Notes: generated from the sequence alone by a model not told the origin. 64,000 nucleotides of DNA from Romeriopsis navalis LEGE 11480 (GCF_015207035.1 NZ_JADEXQ010000007.1:1-64000), one strand, 5' to 3'. Shown: positions 18,230-29,276, numbered from the stretch's first letter. A program made the numbers and translations.

Positions 18230-20680
18230 CTAGCTGCGGAGGTCGGCTTTGAATTTGGAGACGAGCGTGTCGCGGACTTTTTGCATTGCTGGTTCAACAT
18301 CTTCGTCTTTCAAGGTACGATTGTTGGTGCGATAAACCAGGCGGAAAGCGAGGCTGCGCTGACCATCTGGAACATTGTCACCTTTGTATTCATCGAATAG
18401 GGTGATGGATTGCAGTAGTTTTCCACCGGCCTTGCGCATGGCGCGTTGCAGTTCAGCGACTGTAACGCTGTCTTGAATGTAGAAGGCGATGTCACGATCG
18501 GAAGCGGGAAAGGTGGAATAGGCTTTTAATGTGGGGACCATCGCACTCTTCGACGAAAGGGCCTGCATCAAGCTTTGTAGATCGAGTTCGAAGACGTAAA
18601 CTTCATCCGGTAAGCTGCGTTCTTGACGCAGTTGAGGATGCAGTTGGCCGAAGGTGCCGAGACGTTTTCCCCGCAGCCAGAGCGATGCGGTCCGACCGGG
18701 GTGTAAGCGTTCGGTTTCTTGTTGATCCGGTTGGTATTCCACTGCCAAACTCAAGCGACTAAATACGCTATCAAGCAAGCCCTTGGCTTCGAACCAACTG
18801 AGGGGCTGATCTTTGCCCCCACGTTGCCACTTTTCACAGCTGGGGTCACCACCGATAATCCCTGCGAGGCATTCATTTTCTTCAAATCCGACTTCGCCAG
18901 TACAGAAAGTATGGCCGATTTCAAAGCCATTAAGACTGCCGTTGCCTTGCTCCAAGTTGTACTGAAATGCTTCGATCAGACCGTCGAGTAGGTCGGTCCG
19001 CAAGGCGGCATATTCCGCGAGCAAGGGATTGCTCAACTCAACTTGATTAGGCTTCCCCGGTTTCCCGAGCGAATAGTGAATTAATTCGGTCAGGCCAACG
19101 CCTCGGAAAGCCTCACGCAATGATCGGGTAATTGCTTGTTCGGTCGAGAGATAACCCGCTTCGCTGTGGACTGGGGGTAAGGTGTCGTTGAAATTGTTGT
19201 AGCCGTAAACCCGTGCCACTTCTTCAATGAGGTCAATTTCCCGTTCTAAGTCACGGTAACGGTAGGGTGGCACAACCACGTTCCAAACGTTGGCTTGATC
19301 GGTCTTTTCTAGCTGGCAGTTGAGCCGGGTTAAGGTTTGTTCAACATCACGGGGTTCGAGATCGACGATTTCCGCGTCTTTGACAATTTGGCCCAAGATT
19401 TCGGTGGTGCGATCGAAGCGCAGTGCAATGGTGCGCGTCAAAGTATCAGGCCGGTGATCGGCGATCGCTTGGCCGACCACAGTCCCGCCCGCAAGTTCGG
19501 TAATTAGTTGAATTGCCCGATTGGTTGCAACTTCCAATTCGGCTAAGTTAACGCCGCGTTCATACCGCAAGGAAGCCTCGGTTCGCAGTCCTTGGGAACG
19601 GGCCGATTTGCGCACAGCAGCGGTATCAAATAGGGCGGCCTCCAGCATCAGATTTTCCGAGCCATCATGCACTTCTGTGGCTTCCCCCCCCATCAAACCG
19701 GCCAGGGCGACGGGCTTGTTAGCAGCGGTAATAAATAAGGTTTGTTCGGTTCCGGTACGTTCTTGACTATCGAGCGTCGTGAGTTTTTCGCCTTTCTGGG
19801 CAAAGCGGACGCCGATATCGAGATCTGATGTGCCAGTGACCGTTTGCAGTCGGTCGCGATCGAAGGCGTGCAGGGGCTGGCCCCATTCCAACATGATGTA
19901 GTAGGTTACATCCACCACATTATTAATCGGCCGAACCCCGGAAGCCTGTAGCCGATCTTGGAGCCAGGCGGGCGATGTCCCAATTTTAATTCCTTCGATG
20001 ACGCTGCCGATGTAGGTGGCACAGGCTTGGACATCGCTGACCGATAGGCTTAAGCCACTACCGCTGGCGGCAATATTATCGGCAGCAACGGGCAGTTTCA
20101 ATTTGGCGCCTGTGAGTGCTGCGACTTCGCGGGCAATACCCACCATGCTCAGGGCATCCGCCCGGTTTGCCGTTGAACTTAGATCAAGGACGACATCATC
20201 GAGACCCATATAGGGACGGGCATCATCACCGGCTTTCAGCTTGGGGAATGCAGTTTCGTCAAAAATGTGAATTCCATCCGAATCCTTTGCCAGGCCCAGT
20301 TCGGCGATCGAGCAAACCATCCCATTAGAAGCGACACCGCGTAATTTTGCCGGTTTGATCTTCAAGCCATCGCCGGCTTTGGGTAGAAATGACCCGACGG
20401 TGGCGATCGGCACAAAAATATCAGCGGCAATATTGGCGGCCCCGCAAACAATTTGCTGCAGCTCCCCTGAGCCAATGTCAATTTGACAGACGCTGAGCTT
20501 ATCGGCATCGGGGTGCTTTTCGCGCTGCATCACCCGACCAATCACAACACCTTTAGCCCAGGATTTACGATCTTCAATGTCCTCGACTTCAAATCCAGCC
20601 ATAGTTAGAATGTCGGCCAGATTTTCCGGGCTTAGGTCAGTCTCAACCAATTCCCGTAGCCAATTTAAAGAGATACGCAT
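18230..20680 (-). CDS. pheT: Phenylalanyl-tRNA synthetase beta subunit
   Basis: An 816-residue protein, full length for the bacterial type. The start [13 protein letters not shown], the tRNA-binding EMAP-II-like domain (residues 40-150, with [15 protein letters not shown]), the B3/B4 editing domain, the B5 domain, and the C-terminal anticodon-binding ferredoxin fold ([12 protein letters not shown]) are all seen in order. It forms an alpha2beta2 enzyme with PheS, whose gene is not in the window. The separation of pheS and pheT is usual in cyanobacteria. Confidence 0.97.
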   Translation of the reverse strand: MRISLNWLRELVETDLSPENLADILTMAGFEVEDIEDRKSWAKGVVIGRVMQREKHPDADKLSVCQIDIGSGELQQIVCGAANIAADIFVPIATVGSFLPKAGDGLKIKPAKLRGVASNGMVCSIAELGLAKDSDGIHIFDETAFPKLKAGDDARPYMGLDDVVLDLSSTANRADALSMVGIAREVAALTGAKLKLPVAADNIAASGSGLSLSVSDVQACATYIGSVIEGIKIGTSPAWLQDRLQASGVRPINNVVDVTYYIMLEWGQPLHAFDRDRLQTVTGTSDLDIGVRFAQKGEKLTTLDSQERTGTEQTLFITAANKPVALAGLMGGEATEVHDGSENLMLEAALFDTAAVRKSARSQGLRTEASLRYERGVNLAELEVATNRAIQLITELAGGTVVGQAIADHRPDTLTRTIALRFDRTTEILGQIVKDAEIVDLEPRDVEQTLTRLNCQLEKTDQANVWNVVVPPYRYRDLEREIDLIEEVARVYGYNNFNDTLPPVHSEAGYLSTEQAITRSLREAFRGVGLTELIHYSLGKPGKPNQVELSNPLLAEYAALRTDLLDGLIEAFQYNLEQGNGSLNGFEIGHTFCTGEVGFEENECLAGIIGGDPSCEKWQRGGKDQPLSWFEAKGLLDSVFSRLSLAVEYQPDQQETERLHPGRTASLWLRGKRLGTFGQLHPQLRQERSLPDEVYVFELDLQSLMQALSSKSAMVPTLKAYSTFPASDRDIAFYIQDSVTVAELQRAMRKAGGKLLQSITLFDEYKGDNVPDGQRSLAFRLVYRTNNRTLKDEDVEPAMQKVRDTLVSKFKADLRS

Positions 20681-21401
20681 GGAGTCCGCAAATAACCGTG
20701 TCGGAAGTGAACGGCTACCATTCTACCGTTGTCTTTGCGCTCTTTTATCGGTCTTTGCCTGCTTTTGCGATGGATCGTGCCCAAGGGGTGAATTGGTCCA
20801 AATGATGCGCGTAAATCTACGGTCATCACCGATCGAGATCACTGCATAATTCGGTAATTAGGCTTTAGATACTATTGGCAGGGCTCTATCGTTTCATTTC
20901 TCGTTGCTGCACCGAATCTCCGTACTAGATTAGGTATTGCAAGATACAGACCAAAATTAAATTCTGACCAGTACGGATTTTGCCGCTGTGATGTCAGATA
21001 TGTAGCATTTACCTGTGAATAATTGCTGATATTAGCTGTTATTTCAGCCACTTTTCGGTGAATACTAATAGAGTGCCTTGTCCATAGTGGCTAGGGTTGC
21101 AGGGTTTAACCGCCATCACATGCGTTTTGTCTAGGACTTGTGCATCATTTGACGGGAAAACTGGGGTGAATCTATTCAACCACTTGTGATTAACTCAGCG
21201 AAGCAGATGATAAATTGAGCCCGCGTACGCTTCCAGTGGAGTAGTTGCGGTGTTTTACGTAAATTTGATCGCCCGAAGTGTAGCTTTAGTAACGCTTCGT
21301 CGGGTTAATGTTGGGATAGTTCAACGAGAACTGTAATTCCTCGGCCATAATGTTAGGTATACCGATTGTCAATCCCTGTCACCTGAACGCAGGTCAATTG
21401 C
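20681..21401. other. Intergenic, 720 bp, no gene seen
   Basis: The stretch separates divergent pheT and spkB. It is moderately A/T-rich and has no open frame over 60 codons with a ribosome site except a short extension of noise. No tRNA or terminator-like structure was recognised. The length leaves room for a small RNA or a long regulatory leader for the kinase gene. Confidence 0.45.
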
Positions 21402-23075
21402 ATGAGCTACTGCTTGTACCCGTCTTGCACAAGTCCCGAAAACCCAATCGACGCTGAAGTATGTCAATCCTGCGGCCACGCGCTACTCATGAATGGCCGC
21501 TATCGGGTATTGCAAGGATTAGGTCAGGGGGGCTTTGGTGCAACCTATTTAGCCCGTGATGAGAAACTACCGGGTCAGCCCAACTGTGTGTTAAAGCAGT
21601 TACGCCCGACCACCAATGCGCCCCATGTGATTGAGATGGCCCGGGATTTATTTAAGCGCGAGGCCCAGACCTTGGGCCGGATCGGGAGCCATCCCCAGGT
21701 GCCGCGGTTGTTGGATTACTTTGAGGCGAATGACGAATTTTTCCTGGTGCAGGAATATGTGAGTGGAGCGACTTTACAGCAGGAAGTGAAAAAGAACGGA
21801 CCGTTCACCGAAGCTGGCGTGAAGCAGTTTATGAGTGAAATTTTGCCGGTCCTCGATTACATTCACAAAAGCCAAGTGATCCACCGGGATATTAAGCCCG
21901 CTAACCTAATTCGCCGGTCCCACGATCGCAAGTTGGTGCTGATTGATTTTGGTGCAGTCAAGAACAATGTTGCTTCGCTGGTTGAAACGGCTTCGGAGCA
22001 GACAGCGTTTACGTCCTATGCGATCGGCACACCGGGATTCGCGCCCCCAGAGCAAATGGCGATGCGGCCGGTGTTTGCCAGTGATATGTATGCCTTGGGT
22101 GTGACCTGTGTATACTTGCTGGCCGGTAAGTCACCGAAGGATTTGTCCTACGATACGTCGACGGGTGAACTGATGTGGCGGCGGAATGTCCATGTCAGCG
22201 ATCACTTTGCCAGTGTTTTGGAGAAGCTGCTGGAAGTCTCAGTGCGGCATCGTTATCAGGATGCCGCCGAGGTCTTAGAAGCGCTCGATATGGAGCCTTA
22301 TCTCGAAAGTTTGGCGAATAGCATGAATACGGGGCGTACGGGGGGGAAGGACGACCCGACAACCGGGTCGAAGTCGCCGAATCTCACACCGATGCAGCGG
22401 GCCGCCCAATCAATTCGATCACGGCAGCGGCCGGATATGCCACCTGCTGGTGTGTCGACGTTGCCCTCATCCACGACTTCCGGTTATCGCCGGGCCCCAG
22501 TAACGACACGCCCTCCCGCCGCGACGGGCTTGAAAACTGGTGGAAATTCCTTGGGGCATCGCGCCGATCGTTCGATGGGCCGACCGATCGGGGGCAATAC
22601 CGCCGATCGGTCGATGGGGCGTCCTGTCTCCGGAGAAGTATCGGGTCCACCTCGAAAAATGTCCGCGGATGAATTGCGTATGGCCTACTTGAAGGGCACC
22701 CGTGATTTTACCTCGAAGGATTTGACCGGATTGAAGTTAAAGCGGATGGATTTGACGGGTTCAATGTTTCACGGTGCGAACTTAACTCGGGTCAATCTAC
22801 ATGGCGCTAACTTGGCGGGCGTGGATTTTGGGCGGACGAGTATGGTCCGAGCGTCTTTGCGCGATGCCAATATGGCGAAAGCCTATCTCAGTAATGCCGA
22901 TTTACAAGAGGCCGATTTACGTGGGGCCGATTTGCGTGGGGCGTATTTGTTAAATGCCAATTTGCGTGGCACAAATCTCTGTGGCGCGAATCTGACAGGG
23001 GCCAAGATTTCTCCCGATCAATTGGCAATGGCGAAGACCAATTGGATGACCATCAAGATGAATGGCAAGCGCTAA
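21402..23075 (+). CDS. spkB: Ser/Thr protein kinase with pentapeptide repeats (SpkB type)
   Basis: A 557-residue protein with the three-part layout of Synechocystis SpkB. First is an N-terminal four-Cys motif (Cys4, 9, 21, 24), probably redox- or metal-sensitive. Next is a complete Hanks-type kinase domain (GQGGFG loop, VLKQL lysine, HRDIKPAN, DFGAV, APPEQ). After a 110-residue low-complexity linker comes a run of pentapeptide A(D/N)LxX repeats from about residue 430 to 535. The linker has a duplicated 12-residue unit (ADRSMGRP). The kinase is soluble. SpkB acts in oxidative-stress and motility signalling in Synechocystis; the same role here is inferred. Confidence 0.9.
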   Translation: MSYCLYPSCTSPENPIDAEVCQSCGHALLMNGRYRVLQGLGQGGFGATYLARDEKLPGQPNCVLKQLRPTTNAPHVIEMARDLFKREAQTLGRIGSHPQVPRLLDYFEANDEFFLVQEYVSGATLQQEVKKNGPFTEAGVKQFMSEILPVLDYIHKSQVIHRDIKPANLIRRSHDRKLVLIDFGAVKNNVASLVETASEQTAFTSYAIGTPGFAPPEQMAMRPVFASDMYALGVTCVYLLAGKSPKDLSYDTSTGELMWRRNVHVSDHFASVLEKLLEVSVRHRYQDAAEVLEALDMEPYLESLANSMNTGRTGGKDDPTTGSKSPNLTPMQRAAQSIRSRQRPDMPPAGVSTLPSSTTSGYRRAPVTTRPPAATGLKTGGNSLGHRADRSMGRPIGGNTADRSMGRPVSGEVSGPPRKMSADELRMAYLKGTRDFTSKDLTGLKLKRMDLTGSMFHGANLTRVNLHGANLAGVDFGRTSMVRASLRDANMAKAYLSNADLQEADLRGADLRGAYLLNANLRGTNLCGANLTGAKISPDQLAMAKTNWMTIKMNGKR

Positions 23076-23122
23076 ACTCGGCTGTACGTCTTGAGGTTGA
23101 TGCAGTTTCTTGAATGCATGTG

Positions 23123-23842
23123 CTACGGCATCCATTCCAGCGACAAGCCCCAACGATCGTCTTTGCGTTGGCGCGATTGTTGGCGTTGCCAGTCGGTGGC
23201 GATCCGAATATTTTTGGTGATGGCGTAGCCGAAAGAGAGTTTGGAACGTCCAGTTTCCCGATCGGTTCCAGGGGCCACCCAGGTTTGGTCAAAGGTGATA
23301 TCGGCTGCGCTGCGCCGCGAGAGGATGAGGCGGGTGCGCCAGCCAAGGTTGAGGCCGCTGGTGGCAAGATTGTTGACCGTTAGCCGGCGGTAGCCAACGG
23401 TCGGTGCGATTTGGACAGTTTGGCCCAGGGGCATGAGGGAATAGTGGAGATCTGCACTGAGATCACGATCGTTGCCATTAGCATTACTGCTATATTCAGC
23501 ACTGAGTGTGGCCCGAGTTTGTCCGAGGCGTAAATCTTCGAGGCCGATTTGCCAGCCGGTGGGATTGCTGGAGCGATCGCCAAAGCTCTGATAACCCAGT
23601 CGGAGACGGGGCCGGAAAGCGGGATCAGTTTTAATATCCTGGGCGACGTTGGGAATTTGGGTGCGCCATTTTTCTAGAGTTGGACTGGCTTTGAGGCTGT
23701 CTGGGACGTCGATTGCTTGTTTCGGCTTGTCGCTGGCTGGAAGGGATTGGGCTGCTGCTGGTTGGGCGATGCCGCTGACCATTATTGCCGCGATACCAAT
23801 TTCGCTGATGCTGATTAATCCGGTGGCACACAAATTTTTCAT
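23123..23842 (-). CDS. Exported beta-rich protein, possibly outer-membrane barrel
   Basis: A 239-residue protein with a signal peptide: basic start MKN, hydrophobic core, and a likely cleavage after AQPAAA. From residue 80 the sequence alternates polar and hydrophobic residues in strands separated by D/N/G turns, and it ends in an aromatic-bearing strand (WGLSLEWMP). This looks like a small beta-barrel, but the final Phe of typical outer-membrane proteins is absent. The ATG at 23840-23842 with AAGGG upstream is preferred over a TTG 27 bases earlier. No family name could be given. Confidence 0.7.
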   Translation of the reverse strand: MKNLCATGLISISEIGIAAIMVSGIAQPAAAQSLPASDKPKQAIDVPDSLKASPTLEKWRTQIPNVAQDIKTDPAFRPRLRLGYQSFGDRSSNPTGWQIGLEDLRLGQTRATLSAEYSSNANGNDRDLSADLHYSLMPLGQTVQIAPTVGYRRLTVNNLATSGLNLGWRTRLILSRRSAADITFDQTWVAPGTDRETGRSKLSFGYAITKNIRIATDWQRQQSRQRKDDRWGLSLEWMP

Positions 23843-23948
23843 CTCACCCTTCCCAACATATGTGGCCAATCAAACCAATAAAAAAGTGGCTCTGCTAATT
23901 GTAGAGCCACTGAATATCAAGGGGAAATCTAAAGCGGAATAGTTGGGT

Positions 23949-25025
23949 TTACAACACTTCGCCGTGGATTGGCTGAACGTCGATCGGCTTGACCAAATAC
24001 AACATCAGGAACTGCCAGCCGTTGGATGCGTAAAGCGGGAGCTTCTTCAGTAGCTTGATGGCTTTCGGGCTGTTGGATTTGCCAATGGCCGCCAGTTTTT
24101 CATTGGTGCCGATGCATTTCTCCAACCGCTTGTAGAAGTCAGGATGCTCAACATCCAGAATAATCGGGAAGACTTTACCCGCTGAGCGGTTAGTTTTATT
24201 GATCACTTCGCGCTCGAAGTCACGGGTGACCAAGCCCAAGGACTCGTAGAAGCCAGTACGCTGGATGTCGTTGAGATACATCGTGCCGAACACTGACAGC
24301 AGGAAGAAACGACACCAGAGACGCGCTTTTAAGCCCGTCAAGGTGTAAGGCTGTGCCCGCATCACGGCATCAAAGAAGTCACCGTGCCGGTTCTCGTCTT
24401 GGCACCAGTTCTCGAAGAAGTTGAAGATTGGATAGATGTCTTCCTGGGGATTCTTTTCGAGGTGACGGAAAATTGTGATGTAGCGCCAGTAGCCGATCTT
24501 CTCAGAAAGGTAGGTCGCATAGAGAATGAACTTCGGTTTGAAGTAGGTGTACTTCTTGCTAGAAGTCAGGAAGCCGAGGTCCAGCGACAGATTGAAGTCC
24601 GAAAGTGACTTGTTCAGGAAGCCGGCATGGCGGGCTTCGTCACGGGACATTAACAAGAAGCCTTCCGCCAACAGTGGATTGCGATTTTTCAGCTTACGGG
24701 ATAACTCTTTGTAAAGCAGGAAACCGGAAAACTCCGCTGTACAGGAGCGTTCAAGGAATTCCACAAACAGCCGACGCTTTTCGCCGTCGATGTGATCAAA
24801 GGACTGTTTGAATTGCTCATCGCGCACGAAGTGATGGCGATTGTAGTCAACACGAAATTCTTCGATCAGGGCCTTTAGTTCTTCCTCATTGACGGAAAGA
24901 TCCATCTGAGCCATTTCTTCGAAGTCCGTTGTGTAGAAGCGCGGAGTCAGAATTGTGTCTTCTGAGGGCTTCTTAACGCCGGGACGAATCTCTTCAAATG
25001 CGGGTTTCTTAAGGGAATCTACCAT
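23949..25025 (-). CDS. acsF: Mg-protoporphyrin IX monomethyl ester (oxidative) cyclase
   Basis: A 358-residue di-iron enzyme that forms the fifth ring of chlorophyll in the presence of oxygen (also chlA or chlE). The carboxylate/His metal sites are seen: [18 protein letters not shown] and [10 protein letters not shown]. The start [12 protein letters not shown] at 25023-25025 matches the family; a longer frame to 25097 has no support. It acts at the membrane with an auxiliary subunit (Ycf54) that is not in the window. Only the aerobic form is seen here. It is isolated, with a 332-base promoter region shared with divergent aspS. Confidence 0.97.
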   Translation of the reverse strand: MVDSLKKPAFEEIRPGVKKPSEDTILTPRFYTTDFEEMAQMDLSVNEEELKALIEEFRVDYNRHHFVRDEQFKQSFDHIDGEKRRLFVEFLERSCTAEFSGFLLYKELSRKLKNRNPLLAEGFLLMSRDEARHAGFLNKSLSDFNLSLDLGFLTSSKKYTYFKPKFILYATYLSEKIGYWRYITIFRHLEKNPQEDIYPIFNFFENWCQDENRHGDFFDAVMRAQPYTLTGLKARLWCRFFLLSVFGTMYLNDIQRTGFYESLGLVTRDFEREVINKTNRSAGKVFPIILDVEHPDFYKRLEKCIGTNEKLAAIGKSNSPKAIKLLKKLPLYASNGWQFLMLYLVKPIDVQPIHGEVL

Positions 25026-25357
25026 GGGTTGAGTCGCGCTTCTTGATATGGCCTGATTTATCCGTAAGTGCTGGTGCTCAAGGAATGCAAGTAACATCCA
25101 CGTCCAGACGCACGGTGGTATTTAGCTAATATGCCTCACTACCACTTAGCAGTGTATCAAGACCATTGGCTTAGACCAAAGGCATCGTTAAGGTTGTTGA
25201 TGTTTTGTAACAAACTCTGGGGGCAAGCGGTTTGGCGGCGATCGTCAATTCCCATAGCGCTGACAACTCCGCCCAAGACCGGCTCCATATGCTGGCATAA
25301 TGGGTAGGTTTTCAAAATTTTTCATCCTTAGTTTCACCCCTTATTAAGTTTTCAGCC
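25026..25357. other. Divergent promoter region acsF / aspS, 332 bp
   Basis: There is no gene here. A CATAAT hexamer near 25296-25301 could be the -10 box of aspS, but a good -35 partner is missing. No operator-like palindrome stands out. Confidence 0.4.
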
Positions 25358-27157
25358 ATGCGTAGCTACTACTGCGGAGACGTCAGATCCAGTCACATCG
25401 GAGAAACCGTGACCCTATATGGTTGGGTCGATCGTCGCCGTGATCATGGCTTTGTGATTTTCCTTGATATGCGCGATCGTTCCGGCACGGTGCAAATTGT
25501 TAGCGATCCCGAACGGACACCCCAGTCGCATCCGATTGCTGAACATGCCCGCAATGAATATGTGCTCAAGGTGACGGGGCGGGTTAGCCAGCGTCCGGAT
25601 GAATCGCTGAACGAAAATCTGCCGACGGGTCAGGTGGAAATCTACGCCGATGAAATTGAGATTTTGAGCGAAGTGCGGAAGCAGTTGCCGTTTCAGGTAT
25701 CGCTCTCGGATACAGAGTCGGTCAAGGAGGAGTTGCGCCTGAAGTATCGCTACCTCGACCTGCGGCGGGAGCGCATGCGCCAGAACTTGATGCTGCGCCA
25801 TGAGGTGACGAAGGCGATGCGTCGTTTCCTTGAAGACGAGGAGAATTTCATGGAGGTCGAAACGCCGATTTTGACCCGCTCGACACCGGAAGGGGCAAGG
25901 GACTATGTGTTGCCATCACGGGTGAATCCCGGTGATTGGTACGCGTTGCCGCAATCGCCGCAGCTATTCAAGCAAATTCTGATGGTGTCGGGCTTCGATC
26001 GCTATTACCAAGTGGCACGCTGTTTCCGGGATGAAGACTTGCGGGCCGATCGGCAGCCGGAGTTCACGCAGCTCGACATGGAAATGAGCTTTATGGATCA
26101 AGACGAAATCATTGATCTAAACGAACGCTTAGTGGCCCACATCTTTAAAGCGGTGAAAGGGGTTGACTTACCTTTGCCGTTCCCCCGTTTGACCTATGCT
26201 GAGGCGATGGATCGCTACGGTTCGGATAAGCCGGATACACGCTATGGCATGGAGCTAGCGGATGTATCCGATGTCTTGGAAAAAAGTGGGTTCAAAGTCT
26301 TCTCCGACGCGGTGAAGCGCGGTGGCATCATTAAGATCTTGCCAATTCCTAACGGGAACGATGGTATCTCAAATGTCCGCATCAAGCCCGGTGGCGATTT
26401 GTTCCGGGAAGCATCCGAAGCCGGGGCCAAGGGTTTAGCCTATATCCGGGTGCGAGAAGGTGGCGAGATTGACACGATCGGCGCGATCAAGGATAACCTC
26501 ACGGACGAGCAAAAGGCCGAAATCATCAAACGCACGGGAGCCGAAGCCGGCCACTTATTACTATTCGCAGCGGCGGATACCAATACGGTGAATAAGACCC
26601 TCGATCGGTTGCGTCAGGTAATCGCCAAAGAGATGAATTTGATCGACGAGGACAAGCTGAATCTACTTTGGGTCACTGACTTCCCGATGTTTGAGTGGAA
26701 TGCTGACGAAAAGCGCCTCGAAGCATTGCACCACCCGTTCACGGCCCCATTCCCCGAAGATGTGGATGATCTGAAGACGGCGCGGGCAATGGCCTACGAT
26801 CTCGTATTTAATGGTTTTGAAGTCGGTGGTGGCAGTCTGCGGATTTACCAACCGGACTTACAGGCGAAGGTGCTGGAGACGATCGGCATGAGCGATGAAG
26901 AAGCGAACAGTAAGTTTGGCTTCTTGCTGGAGGCGTTCCAATACGGCACACCGCCCCACGGTGGAATTGCCTATGGCCTCGATCGACTCGTGATGCTGCT
27001 GGCGGGTGAAGATTCGATTCGGGATGCGATCGCCTTTCCGAAGACGCAGCAGGCCAGTTGTCTGCTCACCGATGCCCCGAATCACGTTGACAAGAAACAG
27101 CTCAAGGAACTTCAGGTCGCTTCGACCTATAAGCCGAAGGTGAAGGAAGAAGCGTAA
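25358..27157 (+). CDS. aspS: Aspartyl-tRNA synthetase
   Basis: A 599-residue class II synthetase. Visible parts are the N-terminal OB-fold ([19 protein letters not shown]), motif 2 ([18 protein letters not shown]), the bacterial GAD insertion domain in the middle, and motif 3 ([13 protein letters not shown]). The size and insertion show the bacterial type, possibly non-discriminating (charging both tRNA-Asp and tRNA-Asn) as in many bacteria; this cannot be decided here. It is monocistronic, closed by a strong terminator. Confidence 0.97.
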   Translation: MRSYYCGDVRSSHIGETVTLYGWVDRRRDHGFVIFLDMRDRSGTVQIVSDPERTPQSHPIAEHARNEYVLKVTGRVSQRPDESLNENLPTGQVEIYADEIEILSEVRKQLPFQVSLSDTESVKEELRLKYRYLDLRRERMRQNLMLRHEVTKAMRRFLEDEENFMEVETPILTRSTPEGARDYVLPSRVNPGDWYALPQSPQLFKQILMVSGFDRYYQVARCFRDEDLRADRQPEFTQLDMEMSFMDQDEIIDLNERLVAHIFKAVKGVDLPLPFPRLTYAEAMDRYGSDKPDTRYGMELADVSDVLEKSGFKVFSDAVKRGGIIKILPIPNGNDGISNVRIKPGGDLFREASEAGAKGLAYIRVREGGEIDTIGAIKDNLTDEQKAEIIKRTGAEAGHLLLFAAADTNTVNKTLDRLRQVIAKEMNLIDEDKLNLLWVTDFPMFEWNADEKRLEALHHPFTAPFPEDVDDLKTARAMAYDLVFNGFEVGGGSLRIYQPDLQAKVLETIGMSDEEANSKFGFLLEAFQYGTPPHGGIAYGLDRLVMLLAGEDSIRDAIAFPKTQQASCLLTDAPNHVDKKQLKELQVASTYKPKVKEEA

Positions 27158-27180
27158 GACTCGTCTTAGTTGATTACTTG

Positions 27181-27210
27181 GCCCATCCTGATCACTAGGA
27201 TGGGCTTTTT
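27181..27210 (+). terminator. Terminator after aspS
   Basis: GCCCATCCT (27181-27189), a 7-base loop, AGGATGGGC (27197-27205), then five Ts. This is a textbook intrinsic terminator, 24 bases after the stop codon. Confidence 0.92.
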
Positions 27211-27291
27211 CGTGACTCGGCCTAGAATAGGCTTAGACTTCTACTTAAAAGCGAACCTTCCATAAAGGCGTTTGTGCGCCCAAGGTGATTT

Positions 27292-27921
27292 ATGGTCAGT
27301 GCTATTTCTCGATTGGCACAAGCCGCAACTGTCAGCAATCCATCACGACCGCTGCAAGGGTTAGCTGGCGCAGTATTGCTGCAAAATCTAAGTTGGGATG
27401 CCTTAGAGAAATTGGATGTCGATCTCGTGGGTACTGGGGCGCGGTTGACTTACTTGGATGGGTATTTGGAAATTATGTCACCACCGTCGGAAGCTCACGA
27501 AGTCCCGAAAAAAACGATCGCGCAACTGCTGGAAGCCTACATGCGGTTAAAACAGATTCGGTTTTATGGACGCGGCAGCACGACGATCGGTCTGAAAACC
27601 TTGGGGGCGCGGAAGGAGCCCGATGAGTCTTACTGCATTGGGGAACGCAAGCAAATTCCTGATTTTGCACTCGAAGTTACAGTGACTAGCGGCGGGATTG
27701 ACGTACTGGAGATTTACAAACGCGTTGGGGTTTCAGAAGTTTGGTTTTGGGAAGATGGGGTGATTTTGATCTATTGCCTGCGGGAAGCCGGTTATGAACT
27801 AGTCAATAAGAGTGAGTTGCTTCCGAACCTGGATATTCGATCGTTGGAATTTCACTCGCGCATGGCTGATCAATATGATGCGATAAATGCATTTATTGAG
27901 AGTTTGAATCCTGCTAGCTAA
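27292..27921 (+). CDS. Uma2 family (DUF820) nuclease-like protein
   Basis: A 209-residue protein of the Uma2 family, PD-(D/E)XK nuclease fold, very abundant in cyanobacteria. The pattern is seen as RLTYLDGYLEIMSP, then the core PDFALEVTVTSGGIDVLEIYKRVGVSEVWFW, giving the D...E-x-T motor of the active site (canonical E-x-K replaced by EVT here). The downstream WFW...YCL strand is typical. The role of these proteins is unknown; they are thought to be mobile or selfish. It begins the accessory islet. Confidence 0.88.
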   Translation: MVSAISRLAQAATVSNPSRPLQGLAGAVLLQNLSWDALEKLDVDLVGTGARLTYLDGYLEIMSPPSEAHEVPKKTIAQLLEAYMRLKQIRFYGRGSTTIGLKTLGARKEPDESYCIGERKQIPDFALEVTVTSGGIDVLEIYKRVGVSEVWFWEDGVILIYCLREAGYELVNKSELLPNLDIRSLEFHSRMADQYDAINAFIESLNPAS

Positions 27922-28051
27922 TTTTCTTCTTTCTCTAACATCGTTTATTTTTTAGCTCTTACTTGCAGACACATATCCAAATTCATGCAATCAAAAACGA
28001 AATCATTAGCACCCGTATTTTTTCCGGATATCACATGGAACACTCGTATAA

Positions 28052-28987
28052 ATGATTGCGTCATGCTGTGCGATCTTCTATCCAATGGATATACCTTACG
28101 AGCCTCCACAACAAAGACCATCAGTTCCGGCTCCTCCTCCTAGCGAATTGTGTTCCAAGCAGGAAGCGAGTATAAAACGATCTTGCGGAAAAGCTTCATC
28201 TGCATTTCCTGACAAACCCAAATCCTTTGAGGTTGAATTTTCGCGTAATCCAACCAATCAAGCAGAGATAGAAGCACGACTAATCATTCAGCAAGGTATT
28301 GAAAAACTTGCAAAGTCACATACTGAAAAATTCGAACGTCAAGAAAGAAAAATTCACAAATTAGAAAGAGAATTAGAGTGTCAACGTCAGCTCCATCTAG
28401 AAAAAATGCAATGTAAGGAATCACATATTAATAGTCAGACTGCACAGATTAGAGATTTAGAAAACACAGTCAGAGATCTAGAAACTAAAATAGAATCTCA
28501 GAGGAAAGAAGAAATTGAATATCTAAGAGCTTCTCGATCAAGCGACAGAAAACAGACAGCTAACAACATCCACATTGAGGTTGGAAAAATGCTTGAGCGC
28601 AACTCCGATTCAGCAAATTTTACAACAGATTTACGGGATGCCAACATTGCCAATTATGCTAATGTTGTGCGTGAAAATAGTTCAATGCAAGCAAATCAAT
28701 ATATTCACAATGCACAAACGCATACACAACTCGGCTCGACGGCAGAGGAAATAGACAACCTTCTAATACGCATATCCACAAAACATCCGGTGGAGACACG
28801 CATTGAGAGGATGAAAGTAGCAGATGCAGCTATGCAATACATCAACGTTAACAATCCATCCCTAAAAACGAAAATCCTAAGTGCTTTGAAGGCAGGCAGC
28901 ATTGATGCCCTGGGGCAACTTCTTAATCATCCTGCATCTAGCTTTTTTATTGCTGCTATTAAAGATTGGCAGAAAAATAGCAAATGA
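28052..28987 (+). CDS. Coiled-coil protein with cyanobacterial effector-type C-terminal domain
   Basis: A 311-residue protein with A/T-rich codons (many AGA, AAA, AAT) unlike its neighbours, which suggests transfer. Residues 1-60 are Pro-rich and disordered. Residues 70-165 form a strong coiled coil of E/K/R/Q heptads. Residues 195-225 are an Asn-rich link (DANIANYANV). Residues 230-308 are a compact helical domain (EIDNLLIRIS...HPASSFFIAAIKDWQ). From memory, this last domain also ends many cyanobacterial pentapeptide-repeat and other signalling proteins, where it follows a similar Gly/Asn-rich link. Function is unknown. The start is ATG 28052 or ATG 28085; neither has a clear ribosome site. 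Confidence 0.7.
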   Translation: MIASCCAIFYPMDIPYEPPQQRPSVPAPPPSELCSKQEASIKRSCGKASSAFPDKPKSFEVEFSRNPTNQAEIEARLIIQQGIEKLAKSHTEKFERQERKIHKLERELECQRQLHLEKMQCKESHINSQTAQIRDLENTVRDLETKIESQRKEEIEYLRASRSSDRKQTANNIHIEVGKMLERNSDSANFTTDLRDANIANYANVVRENSSMQANQYIHNAQTHTQLGSTAEEIDNLLIRISTKHPVETRIERMKVADAAMQYINVNNPSLKTKILSALKAGSIDALGQLLNHPASSFFIAAIKDWQKNSK

Positions 28988-29024
28988 CTCGTGTTAAGTC
29001 CGCTCAAACATCAATTGACCTCAC

Positions 29025-29276
29025 CTAAACCAAATTTGCTCGTGGATTTGTCTCAGTCTGTTTGAGTTTCTCGTACAGTTCTTTCTCAGCGTCACTCAAT
29101 TCGGCTGGCATTTGCATCACAAGTTCGACGATCTGATCACCCCGACGATCGCCCTCGGGGGATTGATACCCGCGCTTGCCCAACCGCAACTTCTGTCCCG
29201 ACTTCAAGCCCTTCGGCAAATTCATCTTCACCAAGTCATCGATCGTTGGTACTTCGATCGAGCTATCCAACACCAC
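29025..29276 (-). pseudogene. dnaJ remnant (C-terminal substrate-binding part only)
   Basis: An 83-codon frame that matches the last third of a DnaJ/CbpA-type chaperone: IEVPTIDDLVKMNLPKGLKSGQKLRL, then an RGDQIVELVMQMP-like strand and the ending SDAEKELYEKLKQT. The J domain, Gly/Phe linker and first substrate domain are missing. The frame opens at a GTG just after an in-frame TAA at 29280-29282, so nothing upstream can be read through. It is best read as a decayed gene fragment; expression as a small protein is possible but unsupported. Confidence 0.75.
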
